A stretch of 36,749 nucleotides of DNA from Endomicrobium sp. (GTDB lineage: Bacteria; Elusimicrobiota; Endomicrobiia; Endomicrobiales; Endomicrobiaceae), in NCBI GenBank assembly GCA_031272265.1, contig JAISUD010000024.1, positions 1 through 36,749 of the forward strand. Direction: 5' to 3'. The notes under the pieces are model-generated. The model had not been told where the DNA came from, did no database searches, and saw only the letters and a list, made by a program, of their open reading frames with translations. The position numbers and the translations under genes are program-made. This document shows positions 26,021 to 35,026 of the stretch, one piece after another; position 1 is the first letter of the stretch, and each line of letters begins with the position of its first letter.

Positions 26021-28006
26021 ATGAAAGTAATAGAGCTTAAGAATATCAAGAAAGTATATTATTTAAAAGATCTAGAAGTTCCAGTATTGCGTGATATAAA
26101 TCTAGAAATCATGCAAGGCGAGTTTGTTGCTATTGTGGGACAGTCTGGAAGCGGAAAATCAACGCTTTTAAATATTTTGGGACTCCTTGATAAACCTTCT
26201 GAGGGCTGTTATAAACTTGCAGGAATGGAAATTTCCAATCGTTCTGACGAAGAATTATCTGTTATAAGAAGTCGTTATTTAGGGTTTATTTTTCAGCAGT
26301 TTAATCTTTTACCTAGATTGACAATTCAAGAAAATGTCTCTTTACCTATAGTTTACTCAACCGGATACATGGACTCACACGAGGATCCATTAGAGCTGCT
26401 TAGTATGGTAGGCTTGTCGGATCGTTTAAAACACAAGCCAAACGAAATATCAGGAGGACAGCAGCAAAGAGTCGCGATAGTAAGAGCTCTTGTGAATAAA
26501 CCGTCAATAATTTTAGCGGACGAACCGACGGGAAATTTGGACACGAAGTCGGCAAAAGAAATTGTAAGAATACTTAAAGATTTAAATAATATCGGTATAA
26601 CGGTGATAATGGTAACGCATGAACCAGAAATTGCCTCTTATGCTACAAGAATCGTAAAAATACAAGATGGGGCTATAATAGACGATAAAACAAGAATTCC
26701 TGTAAAGTGTGACTCCAGTAGAAAATTGGATAGTAAAACATTTAAATATAAAACATTTTCGTTTTTGAAGATTAAGAACTGTTTTGTTGAGGCGATTAGA
26801 TCTATTATGTATAACAAAACGCGCTCTATATTATCAATTTTAAGTGTTGTTATGGGAATTGTAAGTTTAATTTCAATACTTGCTATAAGCGGTGGAGTAA
26901 GGAGAAATATTGAAAAGCAAATTGCAAGTTTGGGATCAAATGTTTTAGTGATATCTCCCGGGGTAACGAAAAGCGGCGGTGTTTATTACAAGAAAAAAAT
27001 GGGTATAGGACTAGAAAGCAAAGACGTTGACGATCTTAAAAAAAATGTTTCAGAAATAAAGAGTATTACAGGGTACGTATTTGAGGGTTTTCACCAAGTT
27101 AGTGCCGGAGGCAAAAATTATAATACAACGGTTGAAGGTGTTTCAACAGGTTATCAAGACATAGAGAACTCTTACCCTTCTATCGGAAGATTTTTTACAG
27201 ATATTGAAGATAAAGAAAATAAAAAAGTGGTTTTGTTGGGAAAAACTGTATTAAAAAAAATTTATGGTAGTGAAAATTTTAACCCTGTAGGCAATTATTT
27301 GAAAATAGATGATGTAGATTTTCAAGTTATAGGCGTTTTACCTACTAAAGGGGTAGAAGGTTGGAGAGACGGAGACAATAGAGTTGTAATTCCTTTAAAC
27401 ACAGCTATGCGCAGGATATTTGGGATTAGGAATTTGTTTTTTATTGCTGCGCAAATAAAAGACGGCGTAAACATAGACAGAATTTCTGAGATTATAACTA
27501 GAAGAATCTTGTTTACACATAGAATTCCGTTTTATCGAAAAAAAGATGCTGTAGAAATAAAAAGTGCGGTAAAATTTCAAGAAATGGCGCGTTCAACGAA
27601 CCGCACGTTTTCATTTCTTATAGTGTCTATTGCTTTTATAAGCTTGCTTGTGGGCGGTATAGGCATAATGAATGTTATGTTTGCTTCAGTTTCAGAAAGA
27701 ACAAAAGAAATAGGTTTAAGAAAAGCTTTAGGAGCGAATAAAACCGATATTTTATTACAATTTATCATAGAATCTATCTTTATATGTTGCATAGGTGGGG
27801 TGATAGGTATAGTTCTTGGTTGGGGAGGAACAGTAATTATTATAAATAAACTTTGCAATCAACTTTTTAGGATTGAAGCTTATGTAACGTATTTCTCAGT
27901 AATATTTGCTTTCTGCTTCTCTGTGCTTACTGGATTGATTTTTGCTATTTGGCCCGCTAGAAAAGCTTCTCTTTTAAATCCTATAGACGCCTTAAGACAC
28001 GATTAG
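26021..28006 (+). CDS. macB: MacB-type ABC transporter, ATPase fused to permease
   Basis: 661-aa protein joining an N-terminal ATPase and a C-terminal FtsX/MacB permease. ATPase motifs: Walker A GQSGSGKST (40-48), signature SGGQQQ (from 144), Walker B ILADEP with catalytic Glu168, and the H-loop VTHEPEIA. The permease has a first membrane helix at about 270-292, a large periplasmic domain, and three more helices near the C-terminus (FLIVSIAFISLLVGGIGIM, ICCIGGVIGIVLGWGG, VIFAFCFSVLTGLIFAI). MacB works by mechanotransmission, driving periplasmic substrates through a TolC duct. Substrate unknown; macrolides, peptides or lipoproteins are possible. Confidence 0.93.
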   Translation: MKVIELKNIKKVYYLKDLEVPVLRDINLEIMQGEFVAIVGQSGSGKSTLLNILGLLDKPSEGCYKLAGMEISNRSDEELSVIRSRYLGFIFQQFNLLPRLTIQENVSLPIVYSTGYMDSHEDPLELLSMVGLSDRLKHKPNEISGGQQQRVAIVRALVNKPSIILADEPTGNLDTKSAKEIVRILKDLNNIGITVIMVTHEPEIASYATRIVKIQDGAIIDDKTRIPVKCDSSRKLDSKTFKYKTFSFLKIKNCFVEAIRSIMYNKTRSILSILSVVMGIVSLISILAISGGVRRNIEKQIASLGSNVLVISPGVTKSGGVYYKKKMGIGLESKDVDDLKKNVSEIKSITGYVFEGFHQVSAGGKNYNTTVEGVSTGYQDIENSYPSIGRFFTDIEDKENKKVVLLGKTVLKKIYGSENFNPVGNYLKIDDVDFQVIGVLPTKGVEGWRDGDNRVVIPLNTAMRRIFGIRNLFFIAAQIKDGVNIDRISEIITRRILFTHRIPFYRKKDAVEIKSAVKFQEMARSTNRTFSFLIVSIAFISLLVGGIGIMNVMFASVSERTKEIGLRKALGANKTDILLQFIIESIFICCIGGVIGIVLGWGGTVIIINKLCNQLFRIEAYVTYFSVIFAFCFSVLTGLIFAIWPARKASLLNPIDALRHD

Positions 28007-28141
28007 AAAATATAAAGCGCGCATAAAAATTCTAGAGGAAAAACTGTTATGTGAATAGTTTTAACAGATAGCGGATGTGAAAATATAATTAGACATCGTA
28101 CTTATGAATTTAATTGATTAACTAAAAAAATTTTAATGGTA

Positions 28142-28373
28142 ATGAGCAACGGTGTTTGTAATAAAGATTATAATGAATAATTGAAAGTTTTTGCGGAACT
28201 TTTTGTGAAACAACTTGTAAAAAATAATTGTTATTTAGACGGTATAAGTAAAACAATTTCACGTAAAGTTATATTTCAACACTTGTTGGAAATGCATTAA
28301 AAATTTATTTGTAAATAAAAACGGAAGAAGTTCTCTTAACAGATATTTGAAAAAAGTGTCATCCACTCTATAG
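28142..28373 (+). pseudogene. Remnant with a Fis-type helix-turn-helix C-terminus
   Basis: The gap between macB and cas3 (28007-28457) contains coding-like segments. From 28181 one frame reads LKVFAELFVKQLVKNN and ISRKVIFQHLLEMH, then stops. After a frame change it reads KNLFVNKN and RSSLNRYLKKVSSTL to TAG 28371-28373. The pattern of a helix, turn and R-S-S-L-x-R-Y-L-K-K resembles the Fis-type DNA-binding end of sigma54-dependent activators. An earlier frame segment from about 28055 may belong to the same lost gene, but I cannot name it. Fossil status is plain from the stops; family identity is tentative. Confidence 0.4.
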
Positions 28374-28384
28374 AAACTTATAAT
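28356..28384 (+). promoter_or_regulatory. Candidate promoter of the cas operon
   Basis: TATAAT at 28379-28384 is a perfect -10 hexamer; GTGTCA at 28356-28361, 17 nt upstream, matches the -35 consensus at four of six positions. Transcription would start near 28391, about 67 nt before cas3. It overlaps the end of the Fis-like remnant. Confidence 0.45.
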
Positions 28385-28457
28385 CAAATTTAAAGGATAA
28401 TATATTTTGTTTAAAATATGTATGTAGTTGAATTATAGTATAGGGAGAGAACTAGAT

Positions 28458-30836
28458 ATGGGTAAAGAATTTTATGCGCGTGTTTCAAAAACTGGAGAGA
28501 AGCAACTTTTAAAAGATCATCTGGAAGCTGTTGCAGAAATGGCGTCTAAAAATGCAGATAAGATAGGACTTAAAATTACAGGCGAATATATAGGATTAAG
28601 GCATGATAACGGGAAATATCAGAAGGATTTCCAAGAATATGTTCTAGATAAAAATAAAAAATCAAAGAGAGGAGATATAGATCATTCAACAGCAGGTGCT
28701 CAAATTTCTAGAGATTTTTTTATAGAAAGTGCGGGTGAATGTGACAAAATAAAAAAATTTATAGCAGAGATAGTACCGCTTTGTATAGCCTCTCATCACA
28801 GCGGTCTTATTGATATGCTAGACATTGAAGGGGAAAACAAATTTTGCAAAAGAATGACAAAGGAAGAGGGTGTATTTAAAAGAGAAGTATTGGAAAATAT
28901 GGATCCTGAAATAAGGGACAAGATAAAAAAAACAGATATTGAAAAATTAACATCTGAAGTTAAAAGTACTATTGAAAGAATAAGGGAACTAGAGAGCAGT
29001 AAACTTATTAAGCAATTTTATTTAGGAATGATTGCAAAATTTTTGTTGAGTTGCCTTATAGATGCGGATCATACAAACAGTGCAGATTTTGAACTTGGCG
29101 CTAAAGCGCATTTAAGACAAAATAATGAATATGTTTGCTGGAATGTTATTTCAGAGAGATTAGAGAAGCACGTAAAAGAATTGAATATAAGAAATGAGTC
29201 TGCCGTAGAAGTTAAACAAATGAGGAAGAAAATATCAGACGATTGCTTTAACGCCGGCAAAACTTTTGCCAAAGGTTGTTACAAACTTGAAGTTCCGACA
29301 GGTGGGGGCAAGACGCTTGCAAGTTTTCGTTTTGCAGTAGAAATGGCAAAACGGCATTCCTTTGACAGAATAATATATTGTATTCCTTATACCACTATTA
29401 TTGAACAAAACGCTGATACTGTAAGAAAAATAGTAGAAAAGTGCGAGAAAGGTCGGATTGTTATTGAACATCACTCAAATTTGATACACAAAAATAAAAC
29501 AGAAGAAGAGATTGATCAAAATGATATTCTGACTGAAAATTGGGATGCTCGTATAATTTTTACTACAAATGTCCAATTTTTAGAAACTCTATTCGGAGGG
29601 AAAACAAGCAATACTAGACGTTTACACCAGTTAGCTAATTCGGTAATAATTTTTGACGAAATACAGACTTTGCCGATTAAGTGCGTTCATATGTTCAATA
29701 ATGCTGTAAATTTCTTAGTTGACTTTTGTGGTTCTAGTGTCGTTCTATGTACTGCTACACAGCCTTTGTTGGACGGTGTTTGTGAAGATAAAGGAAAATT
29801 AAAAATAGGCGCTGATATAGTTAAAAATAAAAGTTTAATATTTGACAGATTAGAACGGGTTGAAATTATAAATAAATATAAGAATTCCTGTACAAACAAC
29901 GAAATTGCAGAAAAGGCTGTAACCCTTGCAAATGAAAATGATAATTGTTTGGTTGTATGCAATACTACAAAATCAGCAAAAGAAGTTTTTGAGAAAATCC
30001 AGAATAATCAAGTTCAGAAGACATACTACCTTAGTGCGCGGATGATTCCTATTCATAGAAAATGGATTTTAAGGCAGATAAAAAGAGATTTAAATAACAA
30101 GAAGAAAATAATAGTTGTTTCCACCCAAGTTATAGAAGCAGGTATTGATATTGATTTTAATTGTGGTATTCGTGCATTAGCAGGTTTGGACTCAATTTTT
30201 CAGGCGGCAGGAAGGATAAATAGAAATGGTAACCTCTCTGATAAAGGAAAACTTTATGTTTATAACTTTGAGGAAGAAAACATACAATGGTTAAAGGATA
30301 TATATGAAGGTAAAAAAAGCAGTGAAATCGTCTTGTCAAAAAGTTCAGACACTGTTATATCTACTAAAATCATGGATGAGTATTATGAGGATTATTTTTA
30401 TCAGAGAAAAAAGGAGATGCAATATTTATGTGAGCACGAAAATAGTCTACTTGACCTATTGTCTGAGAATTCTAAATACAAAAAACAGGATCTGTATTTA
30501 AAGCAGTCATTTAAAAAAGCGGCAGAGATTTTTAAACCTATAGATAATCTTACAAAAGCGGTTTGTTTATGTAAGGGTAAAGCAAGGAGAATTATAAGTA
30601 AACTAGATAAATCTAATGAAACGTTAGGTTTCTCAGAAAAACATAAGCTTATAAAAGAGTTACAAAAGTATAGTTTAAATATATATTGTGAGCAATTTGA
30701 GCGATTTAAGAATATTAAAGCAATTGATAAAGTTTCAAATAGTTTAGAAATTTTTTATTTAGACAAATATTATTATGATAATAATTTTGGCATTACTGAA
30801 GAGGCTACACTGGATAAAGGAGGTACAAATGTCTGA
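28458..30836 (+). CDS. cas3: CRISPR-associated helicase/nuclease Cas3 (type I-C)
   Basis: 792-aa effector that is recruited by Cascade to unwind and degrade target DNA. The N-terminal HD nuclease has His49-Asp50 in LRHDNGKYQKDF, then DHSTAGAQ and ASHHSGL. The SF2 helicase follows: Walker A TGGGKT (281-286), DEIQ box FDEIQTLP (Asp400, Glu401), VSTQVIEAGIDIDF and QAAGRINRNG. I choose ATG 28458 because AGGGAG at 28442-28447 precedes it by 10 nt; a TTG at 28428 is possible. The reading frame is intact over its whole length, and the end overlaps cas5c by 8 nt. Confidence 0.96.
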   Translation: MGKEFYARVSKTGEKQLLKDHLEAVAEMASKNADKIGLKITGEYIGLRHDNGKYQKDFQEYVLDKNKKSKRGDIDHSTAGAQISRDFFIESAGECDKIKKFIAEIVPLCIASHHSGLIDMLDIEGENKFCKRMTKEEGVFKREVLENMDPEIRDKIKKTDIEKLTSEVKSTIERIRELESSKLIKQFYLGMIAKFLLSCLIDADHTNSADFELGAKAHLRQNNEYVCWNVISERLEKHVKELNIRNESAVEVKQMRKKISDDCFNAGKTFAKGCYKLEVPTGGGKTLASFRFAVEMAKRHSFDRIIYCIPYTTIIEQNADTVRKIVEKCEKGRIVIEHHSNLIHKNKTEEEIDQNDILTENWDARIIFTTNVQFLETLFGGKTSNTRRLHQLANSVIIFDEIQTLPIKCVHMFNNAVNFLVDFCGSSVVLCTATQPLLDGVCEDKGKLKIGADIVKNKSLIFDRLERVEIINKYKNSCTNNEIAEKAVTLANENDNCLVVCNTTKSAKEVFEKIQNNQVQKTYYLSARMIPIHRKWILRQIKRDLNNKKKIIVVSTQVIEAGIDIDFNCGIRALAGLDSIFQAAGRINRNGNLSDKGKLYVYNFEEENIQWLKDIYEGKKSSEIVLSKSSDTVISTKIMDEYYEDYFYQRKKEMQYLCEHENSLLDLLSENSKYKKQDLYLKQSFKKAAEIFKPIDNLTKAVCLCKGKARRIISKLDKSNETLGFSEKHKLIKELQKYSLNIYCEQFERFKNIKAIDKVSNSLEIFYLDKYYYDNNFGITEEATLDKGGTNV

Positions 30837-31578
30837 TACGCCAAAAAACACAATAGAATTTAAGGTGTGTGGTAAGTATGCGCTATTTACAGATCCTATC
30901 ACAAAATTAGGAGGAGAAAAATGCTCATATCAGATTCCTACTTATGAGGCTATCAAGGGGATTATAAAGTCTATTTATTGGAAGCCGACTTTCATTTGGA
31001 TTGTGGATGAAGTGCGTGTTATGAAAAGTATTGAAATGGAATCAAAAGGAATTCGGACAATAAAATATTATGACGGAAAAGCAGGGTTATATTTTTACAC
31101 ATATTTAAAAAATGTTGAGTACCAAGTAAGGGCTCACTTTGAATGGAACTGTTTTAAAAATGAACTTAAAGAGGATAGAAATGACGGGAAACATTTTGCT
31201 ATTGCGAATCGTTCTATTGAAAGAGGAGGAAGACAAGATATTTTCTTAGGAACAAGAGAATGTCAGGGCTATGTAGAACGTTGTGAATTTAATACCGGGC
31301 AAGGGTTTTATGACCGCCACCGTGTATCTGAATTGTCATTTGGAATGATGTTTCACAGTTTTGGGTATCCAAATGAAATAGGTGAAGATAAATTAGAAGC
31401 TAGATTGTGGAACGCGAAAATGAATAAAGGAATTATTAATTTTAAAGAGATTAAAGAGAAAGATATAAAAAGATATGTTAAATCTATGAAGCGGACTGAT
31501 TATGTAATAGATAAGGACATTTTAAGTGTTGATAAAGAGTATAAAAACATGTTTATAAATGAGAGAGGGACTTTATGA
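30829..31578 (+). CDS. cas5c: Cas5c (Cas5d), pre-crRNA processing subunit
   Basis: 249-aa RAMP protein of the type I-C Cascade. In this subtype there is no Cas6, and Cas5c cuts pre-crRNA within the repeat and holds the 5' handle. Family segments: IEFKVCGKYALFTDPITK at the N-terminus, SYQIPTYEAIKGIIKSIYWK, and GTRECQGYVERCEF with the Cas5c-typical end region. ATG 30829 follows AAAGGAGG at 30816-30823, a strong ribosome-binding site, so the longer frame from 30775 is rejected. It overlaps cas3 by 8 nt and cas8c by 4 nt (ATGA). Confidence 0.95.
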   Translation: MSDTPKNTIEFKVCGKYALFTDPITKLGGEKCSYQIPTYEAIKGIIKSIYWKPTFIWIVDEVRVMKSIEMESKGIRTIKYYDGKAGLYFYTYLKNVEYQVRAHFEWNCFKNELKEDRNDGKHFAIANRSIERGGRQDIFLGTRECQGYVERCEFNTGQGFYDRHRVSELSFGMMFHSFGYPNEIGEDKLEARLWNAKMNKGIINFKEIKEKDIKRYVKSMKRTDYVIDKDILSVDKEYKNMFINERGTL

Positions 31579-33527
31579 GTTGGTTTCAGAGGTTGTATGA
31601 AACTTATGAGAATTGTAGAGAGGCTTCAAAAACGGCTGGATATGAATTTGCTCCGGTTGCTCACACTCATAAAAATATTAATATTGAGATACAATTGGAT
31701 GAAAACTCTGAAATGATTAAGGCTGAAGTTATTACTAACGAGAAAGAGAAATATACAGTAATACCTACGATAGACGATAACGATTGTAGGTGGGCGCTTG
31801 CCGTTAATATAAAGACTTATTTAAAAGAAAAAAAACCTTATCAGAAGCAGTTACAGAAGTGGGCTGATTTTGATAAAAATAATAAAAATAATATAAAAAT
31901 AGCAATAGTGAATAAATATATACAAAGTGATAAGCTTATAGAAGATTTAATTCAAAAAAAAATATTGAAAGGTGAAGGAAAGACATTAATAGAACCTAAA
32001 GATAAAAAAGAAAAAGATGAATGTCCAATTTTTAAATCTATAAATAGTCAACAAGGTCAAAAAGATGCTTTCATTAGATGGGTAGTGGTAGTTGGTAAGG
32101 ACAAAAATGGAAAAGCATGGAAAACATGGGAAGATGATGAAATTATAAAATCATGGCAAAATTTTAGATATAAAGTAGAGAAAGAAAAAAATGGTAGTTC
32201 GGGATTATGTTATGTTTTGGGTAAAAGTGATACATTTCTAACAACAAAACATCCTTTTGCTGATGCTACAGCAAAACTTATTTCGTCGGAGGACAAAAAG
32301 AATTTTGTATTTAATGGGAGGTTTTCAACTAAGGAGGAAGTAGTTGGCATTAGTTATGAAGTTACTCAGAAAGCTCATAATACGCTTAGATGGCTTATGT
32401 TAAAAGAAAGAAATCAAGCATATTATAATAAGGAACAGAAATTTGTTGCGTGGAATATTAGTGCAACGGATTTACCTAAAATAGGTATCAGTTCGGACGA
32501 ACTTATAGGGAATAATGAGATTTCGAGCGATGTAGGTCAAATAGGGGATAATGAGATTTCGAGCGATGTAGGTCAAATTTTTGGTGCTAAGTTAGCAAAT
32601 AAGATAAGAGGTTACAAGGAAAAGCTTAAACCTGACGATAGGTCTGTAATTATAGGAATAGACGGAGCAAGTCCTGGTAGAAAAGCTGTAATATATTATA
32701 GAGAGATCATAGGCTCTGAATTTTTGGATAATATTGAAAATTGGCATAAAAAATACGCTTGGAAGCAGTATATATTAGGTGAAAATAAAAACCAAAAATA
32801 TAGGTGTTTTTTCGGTGCACCGTCAATAGATACAATAGCTAAAATGTATTTTTATAGGAAGGACACATATAGTATTGGAAAAAATGAGGATAGAATAAAA
32901 AAAAGAATAATAAAAGAATTAGTTCAAAGTATTGTAGAAAAAAAGAATATTCCCAAGTATATAGAGGAAAAATTTATTAGAAAAGCTTCTAATCCTGTTG
33001 CTTTAAACTATGAACAACGGAAAACAGTGTTAAGTATAGCCTGCTCTATATACAAAGGAAATAATAAGTATAAGGAGGAGGATTATAAAATGTGTCTTGA
33101 TTATGAAAATAAGGACAGGAATTATCTTTACGGTAGATTATTAGCTGTAATTCATAAGGGAGAGTATAGTGTATTAAGAAAAAGAGTAGGTGAATCACAG
33201 ACAAAGACACAAGATGAAGAAGAATCAAAATCTATTCGTCAAACTAAAGCACAAAGGCTAATGAAACGTTTTTCAAGCAAGCCTTTTGATACTTGGAGAT
33301 ATTTATATGAAAGCTTTAATAGTGCTTACAGCAGTAGAATAAAAGGGAATTGGGTTGAAAATAAGATTAAAAGTATAGTTGCTTTAAATCCAGAGGGATT
33401 AAAGGGTAACTCTAAGTTAACAGGAGAATATTTGCTTGGATACTTTTGTCAATTAAGGGAACTTGATTACAATCCTGAAAAAAATTTAAAGGAGATAAAA
33501 AATGGATGTATTAAGCAAAAAGATTGA
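31575..33527 (+). CDS. cas8c: Cas8c, large subunit of type I-C Cascade
   Basis: 650-aa protein that recognises the PAM and helps open the target in type I-C Cascade. Family features: MSWFQRLYETYENC at the N-terminus, then VAHTHKNINIEIQLDENSEM, NGRFSTKEEVVGISYEVTQK, AHNTLRWL, and the C-terminal CLDYENKDRNYLYGRLLAVI. The ATG overlaps the cas5c stop (ATGA). Two oddities: a 36-nt exact-period tandem duplication gives the 12-residue unit GNNEISSDVGQI twice (residues 312-335), and an internal start at codon 506 probably makes Cas11c. cas7c overlaps the last 26 nt. Confidence 0.95.
   Translation: MSWFQRLYETYENCREASKTAGYEFAPVAHTHKNINIEIQLDENSEMIKAEVITNEKEKYTVIPTIDDNDCRWALAVNIKTYLKEKKPYQKQLQKWADFDKNNKNNIKIAIVNKYIQSDKLIEDLIQKKILKGEGKTLIEPKDKKEKDECPIFKSINSQQGQKDAFIRWVVVVGKDKNGKAWKTWEDDEIIKSWQNFRYKVEKEKNGSSGLCYVLGKSDTFLTTKHPFADATAKLISSEDKKNFVFNGRFSTKEEVVGISYEVTQKAHNTLRWLMLKERNQAYYNKEQKFVAWNISATDLPKIGISSDELIGNNEISSDVGQIGDNEISSDVGQIFGAKLANKIRGYKEKLKPDDRSVIIGIDGASPGRKAVIYYREIIGSEFLDNIENWHKKYAWKQYILGENKNQKYRCFFGAPSIDTIAKMYFYRKDTYSIGKNEDRIKKRIIKELVQSIVEKKNIPKYIEEKFIRKASNPVALNYEQRKTVLSIACSIYKGNNKYKEEDYKMCLDYENKDRNYLYGRLLAVIHKGEYSVLRKRVGESQTKTQDEEESKSIRQTKAQRLMKRFSSKPFDTWRYLYESFNSAYSSRIKGNWVENKIKSIVALNPEGLKGNSKLTGEYLLGYFCQLRELDYNPEKNLKEIKNGCIKQKD
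32508..32579 (+). repeat. In-frame 36-nt tandem duplication in cas8c
   Basis: Unit 1 is 32508-32543 and unit 2 is 32544-32579. They differ at two positions only: A to G in the second codon (Asn to Asp) and the last base. The period of 36 nt keeps the frame and adds 12 residues. The near identity suggests a recent event. Confidence 0.95.
33090..33527 (+). CDS. cas11c: Cas11c small subunit, translated from inside cas8c
   Basis: A second translation start lies inside cas8c in the same frame. AAGGAGGAGG at 33072-33081 is followed by ATG 33090, with 8 nt between the second AGGAGG and the ATG. This is among the strongest Shine-Dalgarno sequences in the window, and it sits inside an open gene. The product would be the last 145 residues of Cas8c, beginning MCLDYENKDRNYLYGRLLAV. 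In other type I-C systems the small subunit Cas11c is known to be made this way from the C-terminal part of Cas8c, starting just before the CLD...YxLGRLxAV block, and it lines the Cascade backbone. The assignment is from position plus ribosome-binding site; protein evidence is needed. Confidence 0.75.
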   Translation: MCLDYENKDRNYLYGRLLAVIHKGEYSVLRKRVGESQTKTQDEEESKSIRQTKAQRLMKRFSSKPFDTWRYLYESFNSAYSSRIKGNWVENKIKSIVALNPEGLKGNSKLTGEYLLGYFCQLRELDYNPEKNLKEIKNGCIKQKD

Positions 33528-34383
33528 TTTTGCCGTAATATTTAAAGTCAAAAACGCAAACCCTAATGGAGATCCTTTAGGTGAAAATATGCCAAGGACC
33601 GATAATGACGATTTAGGAGAAGTTACAGACGTTTGCATTAAAAGGAAGATAAGAAATAGGCTCTTAGACTTGGGAGAAGAGATTCTTGTTCAATCAAATG
33701 ATTATAAAAAAGACGGTTATTCTTCTATAAAGGAAAGGCTTGAAAATATTAATGATCTAAAAAAAAAGGGCAAAGAAAAGTGTGAATATGATGTAGAAAA
33801 GGTATGTGAGAAATTTTTTGATGTTCGTGCCTTTGGACAAGTAATTGCATGGGATAATTGTTCAATAGGTATTAGGGGACCTGTTACAATTCAATCGGCT
33901 TTTAGCGCGGAGCAGGTAGAAATTGTTGGTAAACAAATCACAAAAAGCGTTAATAATGAAGATGGAAATAAGAAAGGTTCTGATACTATGGGAATGAAGT
34001 ATTGTGTAAAGTATGGAGTGTATGTTTTTAAAGGAGCAATGAATCCTCAATTAGCTGAAAAAACAAAGTTTAGTGATGAAGATGCGGAAAAGATAAAATC
34101 TGTTTTACCAAAATTGTTTGATAATGACGCTTCTTCTGCAAGACCGGAAGGCAGTATGGAAGTATTGGAAGTTGTTTGGTGGGAACATAGTTCAAAATCA
34201 GGACAATATTCGTCAGCAGAAGTTCACCGTTCGTTAGAGGTTGTCAATAATGAAAAAATAATTTTAAAAAAACTGGAAGGTTTACATACTGAGAGATGGA
34301 ATTTAGAAAATAAGGAATATAAGGAATATGTAGTGACAAAAGAGAAAGAAGAGATAGATATATCTAAGTATAAAAGAGGATAA
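33502..34383 (+). CDS. cas7c: Cas7c (Csd2 type), Cascade backbone subunit
   Basis: 293-aa RAMP protein that polymerises along the crRNA spacer. Csd2/Cas7 features are visible: FAVIFKVKNANPNGDPLGEN, then PRTDNDDLGEVTDVCIKRKI, DVRAFGQVI, GIRGPVTIQSAFS, MGMKYCVKYGVYVFKGAMN and LEVVWWEHSSKSGQYSSAEV. AAAGGAG at 33488-33494 precedes ATG 33502. It overlaps cas8c by 26 nt and ends 7 nt before cas4. Confidence 0.96.
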   Translation: MDVLSKKIDFAVIFKVKNANPNGDPLGENMPRTDNDDLGEVTDVCIKRKIRNRLLDLGEEILVQSNDYKKDGYSSIKERLENINDLKKKGKEKCEYDVEKVCEKFFDVRAFGQVIAWDNCSIGIRGPVTIQSAFSAEQVEIVGKQITKSVNNEDGNKKGSDTMGMKYCVKYGVYVFKGAMNPQLAEKTKFSDEDAEKIKSVLPKLFDNDASSARPEGSMEVLEVVWWEHSSKSGQYSSAEVHRSLEVVNNEKIILKKLEGLHTERWNLENKEYKEYVVTKEKEEIDISKYKRG

Positions 34384-34390
34384 AAATTAA

Positions 34391-35026
34391 ATGTATTCTG
34401 AGGATGATTTACTTCCGTTAACAGGTTTGCAAAATATGCTTTATTGTAAAAGAAGGTGTGCTTTGAAACATATTGAACAAGCGTGGGCTGATAATTTTTT
34501 TACAGCTAAAGGAAGTGTCATGCACGATAAAGTTCATAAAGAAAAAAGCGAATATAGAAAAGGTGTAATTATAGAGCGCAGTGTTTTTATTAGATCTTAT
34601 AAACTGGGATTGAAAGGCAAAAGCGATGTTGTAGAATTTCATAAATCAGGAGATAAATTTATTCCATTTCCTGTTGAATATAAAAGCGGTAGAGCAAAAG
34701 CTGATAATACGGATAAAGTTCAGCTTTGCGCACAGGCTATGTGTTTTGAAGAAATGATGAATGTTAAAATAGAAGATGGCGCAATATTTTATGGAAAGAC
34801 CAGGAACCGTTTAAATGTTAAACTTGACGAATCTTTAAGGGAAGAAACTTCTTATCTTGCACAGGAGTTTCATAGTTTAGTTGATATTGGGAAAACTCCA
34901 AAAGAAGAATATTCTAAAAAGTGCGATAATTGTTCTTTAAAGGAGTTGTGTTTGCCTGAAATATTTACGAAAAAATCTGTAAAAAAATACTTAGCAGAAA
35001 TTATAAACGATGAAAAAGCTATTTAA
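34391..35026 (+). CDS. cas4: Cas4 family nuclease for prespacer processing
   Basis: 211-aa iron-sulfur nuclease that trims prespacers and secures PAM-correct orientation with Cas1-Cas2. Cluster ligands are Cys19 in MLYCKRRC and Cys178, Cys181 and Cys187 in KKCDNCSLKELC. The PD-(D/E)xK core is Asp79 in KSDVVEF and Glu96-x-Lys98 in VEYKSG. ATG 34391 is 7 nt after cas7c. The last 17 nt overlap cas1. Confidence 0.96.
   Translation: MYSEDDLLPLTGLQNMLYCKRRCALKHIEQAWADNFFTAKGSVMHDKVHKEKSEYRKGVIIERSVFIRSYKLGLKGKSDVVEFHKSGDKFIPFPVEYKSGRAKADNTDKVQLCAQAMCFEEMMNVKIEDGAIFYGKTRNRLNVKLDESLREETSYLAQEFHSLVDIGKTPKEEYSKKCDNCSLKELCLPEIFTKKSVKKYLAEIINDEKAI

Noticed and set aside
28007-28457. Search for a tracrRNA or anti-CRISPR gene next to cas3
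   Set aside because: Type I systems use no tracrRNA, and the region shows only the Fis-like remnant and a promoter candidate.
32508-32579. 36-nt repeat as a CRISPR-like array
   Set aside because: The two units are directly adjacent with no spacer, are in frame inside cas8c, and do not resemble the type I-C repeat start at 36740.
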